Shown here: one piece after another, positions 6,715 through 13,248 of the stretch | Layout: every line of letters starts with the position of its first letter | Position numbering within the stretch: position 1 is the stretch's first letter | Source: Bacteroidota bacterium | GTDB lineage: Bacteria; Bacteroidota; Ignavibacteria; Ignavibacteriales; Ignavibacteriaceae | DNA: 21,098 bases | Reading direction: 5' to 3' | Assembly: GCA_023433685.1 (NCBI GenBank) | Contig: JAEYUD010000228.1 | Coordinates: 1 to 21,098, forward strand | Translations under genes and position numbers: made by a program | The notes under the pieces: generated by a model | Told to the model about the DNA's origin: nothing | Databases searched by the model: none | What the model saw: only the letters and a program-made list of their open reading frames with translations

Positions 6715-7419
6715 TTATTTTTTTTCTATCAATTTCACTTTGTAGATGCGACAGAGATCGCGCTTTGTTATGATCGGCGGGTACTGCGCATTATAAGAAT
6801 AAAAAGCGACTGAAGAAGGATCGTTTTCCATTGAGATCAAAATTTTAACTGCTCCCTTAGCCGACGGCTCATTAAGGAAAAGAACAAACACCATGTCGCC
6901 GTGTTTCGGTTTCTCTGTTCTGCTCACAAGTACATAATCCCCGGGGCTGATCAACGGTAACATTGAATCCCCATTTCTTAAATCCACCCGAAGCCAGAAG
7001 TTGTCCTCCGGGGAATAATCGAGTGGCTTCTCTTCTATGCTCTCTTCATAATAAGTGCTGACACTGCCATTCGTGCTCGCCGGTACAAACCCAAGCACCA
7101 TGGGCCAGCGCCGTTTAACCGGTTCAATTATACCTTCATGAGGATCAAAGCTCCGGTCAGGGTTGACAAGCTTTGTGAAGGTGATCTTTTCCGGGTCAGA
7201 GTCGTCGATACGAATTCCGAGTGCTGACTCAAGTTTTTTGATCGTGGACGGGTAAGGCTTTTTGGTTTCACCACTAACCAGCTTGTAGAAAGTGACGTTA
7301 CTAATACCTGCCAACCTTTCAAGATCGGGCACGCTGAGACGAAACTCAATGAGCAGATGCTCAATAAAATCTTTCCAATTCATGGTTCTAAAAGTATCAT
7401 ATACCTTCTCCCATTCCAA
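6715..7419 (-). CDS. CI/LexA-type phage repressor (HTH + S24 peptidase domain)
   Basis: A 234-residue prophage repressor candidate. Residues about 15-72 form an HTH_3/Cro-CI domain (LSVPDLERLAGISNVTFYKL). Residues 105-232 are an S24 domain with the Ser152 nucleophile in NGDSMLPLISPGDYVLV and general-base Lys192 in GAVKIL. In LexA/CI proteins self-cleavage occurs at Ala-Gly before this domain. Here the aligned position reads VPASTNG, with Ala114-Ser115 and no Ala-Gly or Cys-Gly in the linker. The gene is divergent from the early operon across an operator-rich gap, as in lambdoid switches. The start could also be the ATG at 7383 (residue 13), which would leave the HTH intact. It likely represses the rightward promoter and regulates itself. 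Confidence 0.92.
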   Translation of the reverse strand: MEWEKVYDTFRTMNWKDFIEHLLIEFRLSVPDLERLAGISNVTFYKLVSGETKKPYPSTIKKLESALGIRIDDSDPEKITFTKLVNPDRSFDPHEGIIEPVKRRWPMVLGFVPASTNGSVSTYYEESIEEKPLDYSPEDNFWLRVDLRNGDSMLPLISPGDYVLVSRTEKPKHGDMVFVLFLNEPSAKGAVKILISMENDPSSVAFYSYNAQYPPIITKRDLCRIYKVKLIEKK

Positions 7420-7435
7420 TAAAAAAGTTGAAAAA

Positions 7436-7516
7436 AGTTTCTAAATTTTTCAAATTTTACTTGACATTAATGTTAGAAACTGTTAGATTAGTCTTCAGAA
7501 ATTAGAAACTTTTAGA
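7436..7516. promoter_or_regulatory. Operator array of TTAGAAACT boxes in the lysis/lysogeny switch
   Basis: TTAGAAACT occurs at 7473-7481 and 7502-7510 on the plus strand and inverted at 7436-7444. The two plus-strand boxes extend to TTAGAAACTGTTAGA and TTAGAAACTTTTAGA. Each is a pair of TTAGA half-sites 10 bp apart, and the two start 29 bp apart. Further TTAGA half-sites occur at 7535-7539 and, inverted, at 7387-7391 and 7558-7562. They overlap or flank the rightward promoter, as expected for sites bound by the CI-like repressor and the small Cro-like protein. Confidence 0.7.
7461..7489 (+). promoter_or_regulatory. Rightward early promoter
   Basis: TTGACA (7461-7466), a 17-bp spacer and TAGATT (7484-7489) resemble the housekeeping sigma consensus. 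Initiation near 7496 would give a leader of about 30 bases before the gene at 7526. One TTAGAAACT box lies inside the spacer, so repressor binding there would block transcription of the whole early operon. Confidence 0.6.
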
Positions 7517-7525
7517 CACAACAAT

Positions 7526-7762
7526 ATGAACAAGTTAGAATTCAGACTCAAAGACTTTCTAAAAGATCGGCGACTCAGTACACTGGAGCTGGCAAACCTT
7601 CTCGGTGTCACACGGTTTGGCGTTGAGAAAATGGCACTGCGAGGTTCAATCAAGGTATCAATTCTCCGCAAGCTTGAGTCCCATTTTGGTGATTGCTCGA
7701 AGTACATGAATCACGAAAGTAAAACTACAGACTCTGTTATACGCGAACAGTTACGGGCGTAA
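7526..7762 (+). CDS. Small Cro-like helix-turn-helix protein
   Basis: A 78-residue protein, first of the rightward operon and divergent from the repressor. Residues about 7-45 (FLKDRRLSTLELANLLGVTRFGVEKMALRGSI) fit a helix-turn-helix of the Cro/CI class. The C-terminal tail is not recognised. It occupies the cro position and probably competes for the TTAGAAACT operators, but this rests on location and the HTH pattern alone. There is no clear Shine-Dalgarno before its ATG, unlike most following genes. Confidence 0.75.
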   Translation: MNKLEFRLKDFLKDRRLSTLELANLLGVTRFGVEKMALRGSIKVSILRKLESHFGDCSKYMNHESKTTDSVIREQLRA

Positions 7763-7791
7763 GGGTTACAAGGACAATTGTAAGGAGATCA

Positions 7792-8202
7792 ATGATGAGT
7801 AACGAGCAACAGTATATAATCGCAGTGATCAAAGCGCATGAGCTTGGGGTGACTTGGATTGCTCAAAAGCTGGGACGTGGCTGGGACAAGCAGAGGGTTC
7901 ACCGGGTATTGTGGGAGAACAAAGACCTTACCATTTCGGAATTCAAAGCATTTATGCGAGTGCTGGAGAAGCACAATTTTTACCTGCCTGAAGATTTCAA
8001 CAAGAGCATTTTAGACCAGGTCGCCGACCTTTCAAAGGAAAGCGCAGAGCTGGTCGCCAACACAATCAAAGCACTAAACGACTTCCATTTAAGCCCGGAC
8101 GAGATAGCAGATACACTTCTGGATTGCAAGACGATCGAGAAGAGACTCCACAAACTGATGGACATTCTGACCAGTATGCAAGCGAGGCGTAAACATGAGT
8201 AA
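7792..8202 (+). CDS. Phage early regulatory-type protein, HTH-like N-terminus
   Basis: A 136-residue protein. The first 65 residues (IAVIKAHELGVTWIAQKLGRGWDKQRVHRVL) look like a compact helix-turn-helix that would recognise DNA. The rest is helical with heptad-like spacing. I do not recognise a named family. It starts after a strong AAGGAG site 8 bp upstream (ATG at 7792 or 7795). It follows the Cro-like gene, where lambdoid phages carry CII-like activators, so a regulatory role is inferred. Its stop overlaps the next gene by 8 bp. Confidence 0.65.
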   Translation: MMSNEQQYIIAVIKAHELGVTWIAQKLGRGWDKQRVHRVLWENKDLTISEFKAFMRVLEKHNFYLPEDFNKSILDQVADLSKESAELVANTIKALNDFHLSPDEIADTLLDCKTIEKRLHKLMDILTSMQARRKHE

Positions 8203-8611
8203 CGCACCGGCTGTGATCACCGTTTCGATGCTCTGGCAAGAGCTTCAAGAGGTCAAGAATCTATTGCGATCGGTCGCAAAAGAGCAGATCGACAACAACA
8301 TTGAGGAAGTGAGCGTGAACAAAGCGTCGAGATTAATGAGAGTCGGATACGCGAAAGTAATCGAGCACATCGAAAACCGGGAGCTGAAAGCAAGAAGCTA
8401 CACCGCCAATGGCAAGATCAGATACCGGATCAGGGTAGCAGATATCCGGGCATTTCAGGAGCAGAAAGCCCGGGAAGCGGACTGGATGCAGCATCGGAGA
8501 GAAGAGCAGAACAACAAACCTAAAACAATAGAAGAGGTAATCGCACATGCATACGCACAAGCTGGAATCGACCCTAAGAAGCCTAAAAGGAAAAGAAGTA
8601 ATCTACTTTGA
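8195..8611 (+). CDS. Excisionase/MerR-type DNA-binding protein
   Basis: A 138-residue protein. Residues about 37-92 (EVSVNKASRLMRVGYAKVIEHIENRELKARSYTANGKIRYRIRVADIRAFQEQK) follow the winged-helix excisionase/MerR layout: a helix-turn-helix, a wing with a basic YRI strand, then a helix. The N-terminal 35 residues look like a coiled coil and the tail is basic. It may be the element's excisionase or a transcription regulator. It overlaps its upstream neighbour by 8 bp and its downstream one by 65 bp. Confidence 0.7.
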   Translation: MSNAPAVITVSMLWQELQEVKNLLRSVAKEQIDNNIEEVSVNKASRLMRVGYAKVIEHIENRELKARSYTANGKIRYRIRVADIRAFQEQKAREADWMQHRREEQNNKPKTIEEVIAHAYAQAGIDPKKPKRKRSNLL

Positions 8612-8975
8612 CATCCGTCCATGCGGCAAGCTCGAGTTCACCGGTGAAGCTTTCATAGCAAGGGTTTTGGATTTGAACTTGCAGAAAAGTCTGGCAAAGA
8701 TCAGGTACAAAATGCAGTGGGGTGAAGAACGGGTTGAATGGGTGGATCTGGAGTGGATCACCACAGTGAAGCAGTTCCGTGAAGAGATGAAGCTTCTTAA
8801 AAAAAAATTGCAAGTCGAGAAGAAAAGGAGAAGGGCGCAGAAGAGTGAGCTACATTCACCGAACAAAAGAAATAGCGCCGTACATAAGGCTTTCCGGACA
8901 ATACCTGAGGGAGACAGGGTTCGGGATCGGGGCAAACTTCCAAGTGACAACAGAACCAAACAGAATCATTCTTGA
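8547..8975 (+). CDS. Uncharacterised basic protein; 3' third overlaps a SymE-like gene in another frame
   Basis: A 142-residue frame starting inside the end of the preceding gene. Residues 1-75 look like a genuine beta-rich domain (GKEVIYFDIRPCGKLEFTGEA, WGEERVEWVDLEWI). Residues 76-97 are a basic helix (KKKLQVEKKRRRAQK). From about 100 on the sequence has the low-complexity look of a shadow frame, and the SymE-like gene 8845-8991 reads convincingly through the same bases. The protein is not recognised. An A9 run at 8799-8807 lies where both frames are open, so the N-terminal part could be joined to the SymE-like domain by slippage or by an indel, or the two genes may simply overlap. Confidence 0.6.
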   Translation: MHTHKLESTLRSLKGKEVIYFDIRPCGKLEFTGEAFIARVLDLNLQKSLAKIRYKMQWGEERVEWVDLEWITTVKQFREEMKLLKKKLQVEKKRRRAQKSELHSPNKRNSAVHKAFRTIPEGDRVRDRGKLPSDNRTKQNHS

Positions 8976-8991
8976 GAGGATCGGCACATGA
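8845..8991 (+). CDS. SymE-like (AbrB-fold) micro-protein, GTG start
   Basis: A 48-residue frame whose core reads APYIRLSGQYLRETGFGIGA (11-30), then NFQVTTEPNRIILERIGT. This is the SymE toxin-domain pattern: P-x-IRLSG-x-WL-x2-AGF-x-IG, then a strand, then GRIVIE. SymE proteins have an AbrB-like swapped-hairpin fold; E. coli SymE is an SOS-induced nucleoid-associated toxin. No ATG is available in frame. GTG at 8845 follows a purine-rich AAGGAGAAGG site. The stop TGA overlaps the ATG of the next gene (ATGA at 8988), the same coupling seen throughout this operon, which strongly supports the frame. It overlaps the 3' part of 8547-8975 in a different frame. It could alternatively be the C-terminal domain of that protein after a frameshift. 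Confidence 0.75.
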   Translation: MSYIHRTKEIAPYIRLSGQYLRETGFGIGANFQVTTEPNRIILERIGT

Positions 8992-9200
8992 CTTATGATG
9001 AACTGATGAGAGAAATAGTTGGAGCAAAACCGAAGTACGCGGAGCCAGAGGAGATTATGGAAATGGTGAGAAACCTGGTGCGCGAGAATGAAGAGCTGCA
9101 ACGAAGGATAAAGAACCTGCAGGAATGGAATCTGTACTATAAGCGAGCTAACGTGGCTCTGACGCAGGAAAACCACCAGCTTAAGTGGGGTGACAGATGA
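8988..9200 (+). CDS. Small coiled-coil early protein
   Basis: A 70-residue protein, helical with a clear leucine/hydrophobic heptad stretch (residues 24-66, MVRNLVRENEELQRRIKNLQ onward). No family recognised. Its start overlaps the SymE-like stop (ATGA) and its stop overlaps the following membrane micro-gene, so it belongs to the coupled early operon. It may act as an oligomeric adaptor. Confidence 0.65.
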   Translation: MTYDELMREIVGAKPKYAEPEEIMEMVRNLVRENEELQRRIKNLQEWNLYYKRANVALTQENHQLKWGDR

Positions 9201-9337
9201 TCGGATTGATACTTGGAATCGTGATGGGCTGGCTGGGTTGTAGTCTGGCGATCAGTTGCAACCGGGACGATTACACGCACAAAATAGCGCTTTTAAGAAC
9301 ACAACTAAACAACCTAAAAGGAGAAGAGCATGAATAA
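9197..9337 (+). CDS. Single-pass membrane micro-protein (46 aa)
   Basis: ATG at 9197 overlaps the preceding stop (ATGA), and the frame ends at TAA 9335-9337, 8 bp inside the next gene. Residues 2-19 (IGLILGIVMGWLGCSLAI) form one transmembrane helix, followed by a polar tail with Cys21. It fills an otherwise empty gap of 129 bases in a gapless operon. No family recognised; the role is unknown. Confidence 0.6.
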   Translation: MIGLILGIVMGWLGCSLAISCNRDDYTHKIALLRTQLNNLKGEEHE

Positions 9338-10436
9338 TGCAATGACGCATCCTGCCGGACAAGGCGGGGGCAATTTAAGTCTGGTTAAGGTTTCGAGTGA
9401 GCTGATTGGTGACGCCCAGAAGCTTAACACGCTCTATACAGAGCTGAAGGACAAAACAATCTGTCTGATCCCTGAAACGGCCAATTTCAGTGCAGACAGG
9501 AGCAAGAAGTTGAGTCTGACGGCGATCACTGTAGATACGAAGATGGAAAACAATTTCGGGAATCAGGATATCTACAAGACCGACTCAGGAACCTTCGCGC
9601 TTCATTTGACGAAACTGAGGGAGATATTTCTATCGGCGGGCGGGTCAGTTGATGACTCACGGATTCTCGAGAGAAGAGTTGATCAGGACGGGCGAGTGCT
9701 CTTCATTAGTCACCAGATCAAGGGACGGATCCAGAGCATTGACGGCACAATCAAAACTGCAACTGCCACAGGCAAGTTTGATTATATCAGGGATTGTGAC
9801 CGGTTTCAAAAGAACGGCCAACCGAACATGGCAGCTGTAAATCAGAGGCGTAAACATGCAGAGGCGTTAGCTGAATCGAACGCCATGCAGAGGTTGATCA
9901 TGAGTCTGGTTGCCAAATTAAAACCGAGCTACGCTTTGCAGGAGCTTCAAAGCAAGCCGATAGTTGTGGCATGCGTGACTGAGGACAAAGCCGGTCTTCT
10001 TGAGATGCTCCCAGAAGCTGAGAGGGCGCAGGTTAGATCGGAGTATGTGAGGGCAAAGCTCGGCTTAGGAAACCCGATCTACGAAGGTAAACAGTTAGCC
10101 ACAGAGAAACCAGTGCCCCAAGATGAGAAAGTGGTGGACGTTTCTTTAAGTGATGATCAATATGAAGTGATCGAGCAGGAAAGATCAAACATTGAAGAGG
10201 AAGCACCTTCCACTTTATACAGCGCGAATCCAAAGGATGTAGCGGAGATGTACAGAGACTTGACACCAGAGGATAGAACGGAAAGAATTATGGGGCTGGT
10301 TAAGACAACCGGTTATATCTCCAACTCCGGGGTACCAATAACCACGGAGACGATCAATTCGTTGAGTATCAACCAGCAGATCAGTTTCGTAGAAAAGCTC
10401 TTGAGACTCAAGAGTGAGCAGGAGGTGGATTTATGA
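9330..10436 (+). CDS. Phage early protein of 368 aa, possible single-strand annealing protein
   Basis: No clear family is recognised. Residues about 75-160 are beta-rich with DDSRILERRVDQDGRVLFIS followed by HQIKGRIQSIDGT. They are followed by a helical block, RRKHAEALAESNAMQRLIMSL-(x)-LK (about 172-195), then SKPIVVACV. This order (beta-sheet, basic helix with repeated Ala, then KPxVV) resembles phage recombination/annealing proteins. It sits directly before an Mre11/Rad50-type pair, where annealing proteins are often encoded. The C-terminal third is acidic and ends in a helical segment. The ribosome site AAAGGAG lies 6 bp before the ATG. The annealing role is a hypothesis from context and pattern. 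Confidence 0.6.
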   Translation: MNNAMTHPAGQGGGNLSLVKVSSELIGDAQKLNTLYTELKDKTICLIPETANFSADRSKKLSLTAITVDTKMENNFGNQDIYKTDSGTFALHLTKLREIFLSAGGSVDDSRILERRVDQDGRVLFISHQIKGRIQSIDGTIKTATATGKFDYIRDCDRFQKNGQPNMAAVNQRRKHAEALAESNAMQRLIMSLVAKLKPSYALQELQSKPIVVACVTEDKAGLLEMLPEAERAQVRSEYVRAKLGLGNPIYEGKQLATEKPVPQDEKVVDVSLSDDQYEVIEQERSNIEEEAPSTLYSANPKDVAEMYRDLTPEDRTERIMGLVKTTGYISNSGVPITTETINSLSINQQISFVEKLLRLKSEQEVDL

Positions 10437-11638
10437 GACGCGAACTGACATTTCTTCATACAGCTGATTGGCACGCCGACAGTGACCCTGTGAAACAGGA
10501 GAAGCTGATCAAGAGCCTTGAATTCATAACCGGTTATGTAGCGAAAAACGATGTAACCGCAATCGTTCACGCAGGGGATATCTGGGAGCGGAAGCAGAGT
10601 TACACCGATAACTCAGGGGTCCCGATCGTGATCGAGTACCTGCGGAAAATGAGCAAGTATGTCGAGCACATCTTCATCACGAAGGGGAACAATCACCATG
10701 ATGAACCCGGGAGCGTTGCTCTACTTCACCAGATAGAACCGAATATACACGCTTACGAGCGACCGGCAGTTTTGGCAGTTGGCAGGGATCAGGTGACCAT
10801 GCTCAATGGTGAGCTTGATCCCTACTTTCAGCATCCCGAATATCTGATCAGCCTGGTGCCGTACCCTACAAAGGCGGCACTTGTTGGAGATCAGTCGATT
10901 GACAACAACAACACCCAATTCCTTGAGGAGTTCGAGAACATATTCGAGGCAATCGGCATGTACCGGGATAGCTTCCCGACACTTCCCCACCTGCTCGCAT
11001 TTCACGGAAACGTTATGGGTTCGAGACTCTCGAGCGGTCAGGCTCTGTTGGGACAAGACATTATAGTCTCCCCCACCACCCTTCGAAAGGCGAAAGCAGA
11101 TTATTACGCTCTCGGTCACATTCACCTCGCCCAAAACATTGCAGACGACATCAGGTACTCTGGATCGATTTACAACAAGAGCTGGGGTGAGACCGAGCAG
11201 AAGATCTTCAATACAATTTCCTTCTCTGAATTTGATTCAGACAGAAACAAGCGAATTGAAGCCGTCAGGATCGAAAACGCACGACCAATGATCACCGTTG
11301 AAGGCCACTACGATTTTAAGGCATCGATGTGGGTCTACAACTGCGAATTCGAAAAGCCAGACGATGCCGAGTACCGTTTCCGTTTCAAGATCGGTGAAGA
11401 GGAGCTGAAAGCCCTGACAGTCGACAAGGTCGCTGAGCTTAAGCGAATCTTCAATGAGGATGTACGGATCGAGCGGGAGATCATTCCGATGGAGAGAGAA
11501 TCGAGATCAGAAAAGATCATGAGCTGCAAGAGCCTCTATGACGAAGTGGTGGAGTATGCAGAAGTGGTCGATGTGAAGCTCGGAGCGGGAATAAAGCCGA
11601 AGGTTGCCGAAGTCGAAGCATTGAGCACTGGACGTTAG
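10433..11638 (+). CDS. SbcD/Mre11-type metallophosphoesterase nuclease
   Basis: The nuclease half of an SbcCD-like (T4 gp46/47-like) complex that processes DNA ends using two Mn ions. Phosphoesterase motifs are all present: D12-W-H14 (HTADWHAD), D49 (HAGDIWE), GNNHHD (85-90, a one-residue variant of the usual GNHD), H191 (AFHGNV) and GHIH (228-231). At 401 residues it is a full-length protein with a C-terminal capping/Rad50-binding region. The start overlaps the previous stop (ATGA) and follows a strong AGGAGGTGG site. The helicase gene starts 2 bp after its stop, and the ATPase partner follows that. It probably prepares 3' ends for phage recombination and replication. Confidence 0.93.
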   Translation: MRRELTFLHTADWHADSDPVKQEKLIKSLEFITGYVAKNDVTAIVHAGDIWERKQSYTDNSGVPIVIEYLRKMSKYVEHIFITKGNNHHDEPGSVALLHQIEPNIHAYERPAVLAVGRDQVTMLNGELDPYFQHPEYLISLVPYPTKAALVGDQSIDNNNTQFLEEFENIFEAIGMYRDSFPTLPHLLAFHGNVMGSRLSSGQALLGQDIIVSPTTLRKAKADYYALGHIHLAQNIADDIRYSGSIYNKSWGETEQKIFNTISFSEFDSDRNKRIEAVRIENARPMITVEGHYDFKASMWVYNCEFEKPDDAEYRFRFKIGEEELKALTVDKVAELKRIFNEDVRIEREIIPMERESRSEKIMSCKSLYDEVVEYAEVVDVKLGAGIKPKVAEVEALSTGR

Positions 11639-11640
11639 GT

Positions 11641-13221
11641 ATGAGAACAGTTGGTAATTCATTCAAACTGCGCGAGTGGCAGGGACTCGCAAAAGAGAAG
11701 ATCAGAGTGAAGATAGCCGAGGGGGGCAAGGACTTCCTTTGTGTAGCGACACCAGGTGGTGGTAAGACGAACCTTGCACTTGCATTTGCCCGGGAAGCAC
11801 TTGAGGCGGGATTCGCTCACAGGGTTGTAGTGGTGGTTCCCACGGATCATCTGCGGAAACAATGGGCACAGAATGCGGCTCTGAATTTCGGCTTGGATTT
11901 TGATCCTTATTTCAAAAACGATGCAGGTAGAGAAGCCGCTGACTACGATGGTGTGGTGATCACCTACGCGCAATTGGGAAAGGATCCGGTGATCCACAAG
12001 TACAATACCGAAAGAGCCAAGACGATTGCAATATTCGACGAAGTGCATCACGCCGGGGATTCATTAAGCTGGGGCCAAGGAGTACTCACGGCATTTGAAT
12101 CGGCAGTTTTCAGACTCGAGATGAGCGGAACACCGTTCAGATGTGACGACGCAAAGATACCCTTCATTACCTACGAGAATGAAGTCTCGAGAGCTGACTA
12201 TGAGTACAGCTATGAACAGGCGATGTTAGACAATGTTTGTAGACCGGTGTACTTCCCTGCCTATGATGGCAAAATGAAATACCAGGTCGGGCGTGAGATA
12301 TTCTGCCACTCCTTCGGTGACAGGATCGAAAAAGATCTCGTTGCAAAGCGATTGAAGACAGCACTCGCCACGGGTGGCGGATGGTTAAGGCAGGTGATCA
12401 GCGAGGCACACGCCAAGCTGGTGGAGATCAGACGCGGCGAACACAGGAATGCAGGTGGATTGATATTTGCCATTAACCAGAAGCACGCGAAGGACATCCA
12501 GAAAGTGGTGCACAATGTGACCGGCACGATTCCTGAAATCGTGATCAGTGAAGATGTTGACGGATCGCGAAAGATCGAAGTTTTCAGGGATAATGGCGAA
12601 TGCTGGATCGTGTGCGTAAAGATGATCTCCGAGGGTGTGGATATTCCACGTCTGAGGGTGGGAGTTTACGCGACCAATGTAAAAGCGGAGCTATTCTTCA
12701 GACAGGCAGTAGGGCGTTTTGTACGGATGATTCAGGGAATCCGGCAACAGGAAGCACACATCTACATCCCCATGGATCCGGACATCACAAAGATGGCCAA
12801 GGAGATCCAAGAGGAACGGGAGCACAGCCTTGCCGAAGCAGAGAGAACGGCTAATACAGACCTTTTCGGCAATCCTGTCACTGATTACATACCAGCCAGA
12901 CAAGGGAAGTTCATTCCCCTTTCATCAGAAGCACTTCACGCAACAGTATATCAGACGACCGTTGAGATCGGATCAGGTGCACGAATGCAAACGGTACCAC
13001 AGACCGAGCAGACGATCTACGAGCAGAAACGCCGTATGAAGGAGCGAATCAATTCGATTGCCAAGAATCTTGCATTGAGAGACGCACGCGAGATGAGATT
13101 GGAGAGACCTGACTTCCCGAGATACCACAGAATGTGGATCGACAACGGAGGAAAGAACATTGAACTGGAGACACTTCCCGAATTAGAGAAGCGATTGAAC
13201 TGGCTTTTAAGACAGCAATAA
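11641..13221 (+). CDS. Superfamily 2 DNA helicase (DEVHH box)
   Basis: A 526-residue SF2 helicase. It has motif I TPGGGKTN (37-44), motif II DEVHH (133-137), motif III SGTPFR (162-167), motif V-like SEGVDIPRLRVGVYATNVKA and motif VI QAVGRFVRM (355-363). A Q-like LREWQ lies at the N-terminus (10-14). Overall it resembles the UvsW/RecG-like and type III restriction (ResIII) branch rather than replicative helicases. The C-terminal 110 residues are charged and unassigned. Sitting between the SbcD-type and SbcC-type genes, it probably unwinds or branch-migrates recombination intermediates, as T4 UvsW does beside gp46/47. It could also serve at the replication origin. Confidence 0.92.
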   Translation: MRTVGNSFKLREWQGLAKEKIRVKIAEGGKDFLCVATPGGGKTNLALAFAREALEAGFAHRVVVVVPTDHLRKQWAQNAALNFGLDFDPYFKNDAGREAADYDGVVITYAQLGKDPVIHKYNTERAKTIAIFDEVHHAGDSLSWGQGVLTAFESAVFRLEMSGTPFRCDDAKIPFITYENEVSRADYEYSYEQAMLDNVCRPVYFPAYDGKMKYQVGREIFCHSFGDRIEKDLVAKRLKTALATGGGWLRQVISEAHAKLVEIRRGEHRNAGGLIFAINQKHAKDIQKVVHNVTGTIPEIVISEDVDGSRKIEVFRDNGECWIVCVKMISEGVDIPRLRVGVYATNVKAELFFRQAVGRFVRMIQGIRQQEAHIYIPMDPDITKMAKEIQEEREHSLAEAERTANTDLFGNPVTDYIPARQGKFIPLSSEALHATVYQTTVEIGSGARMQTVPQTEQTIYEQKRRMKERINSIAKNLALRDAREMRLERPDFPRYHRMWIDNGGKNIELETLPELEKRLNWLLRQQ

Positions 13222-13248
13222 CCAAACAACAAACAACAGGAAATCACA

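Noticed and set aside
8339..9176. Minus-strand frames rich in Leu, Phe and Ser opposite the early genes
   Set aside because: All lie opposite plus-strand genes with good ribosome sites and ATGA couplings; none has protein-like composition.
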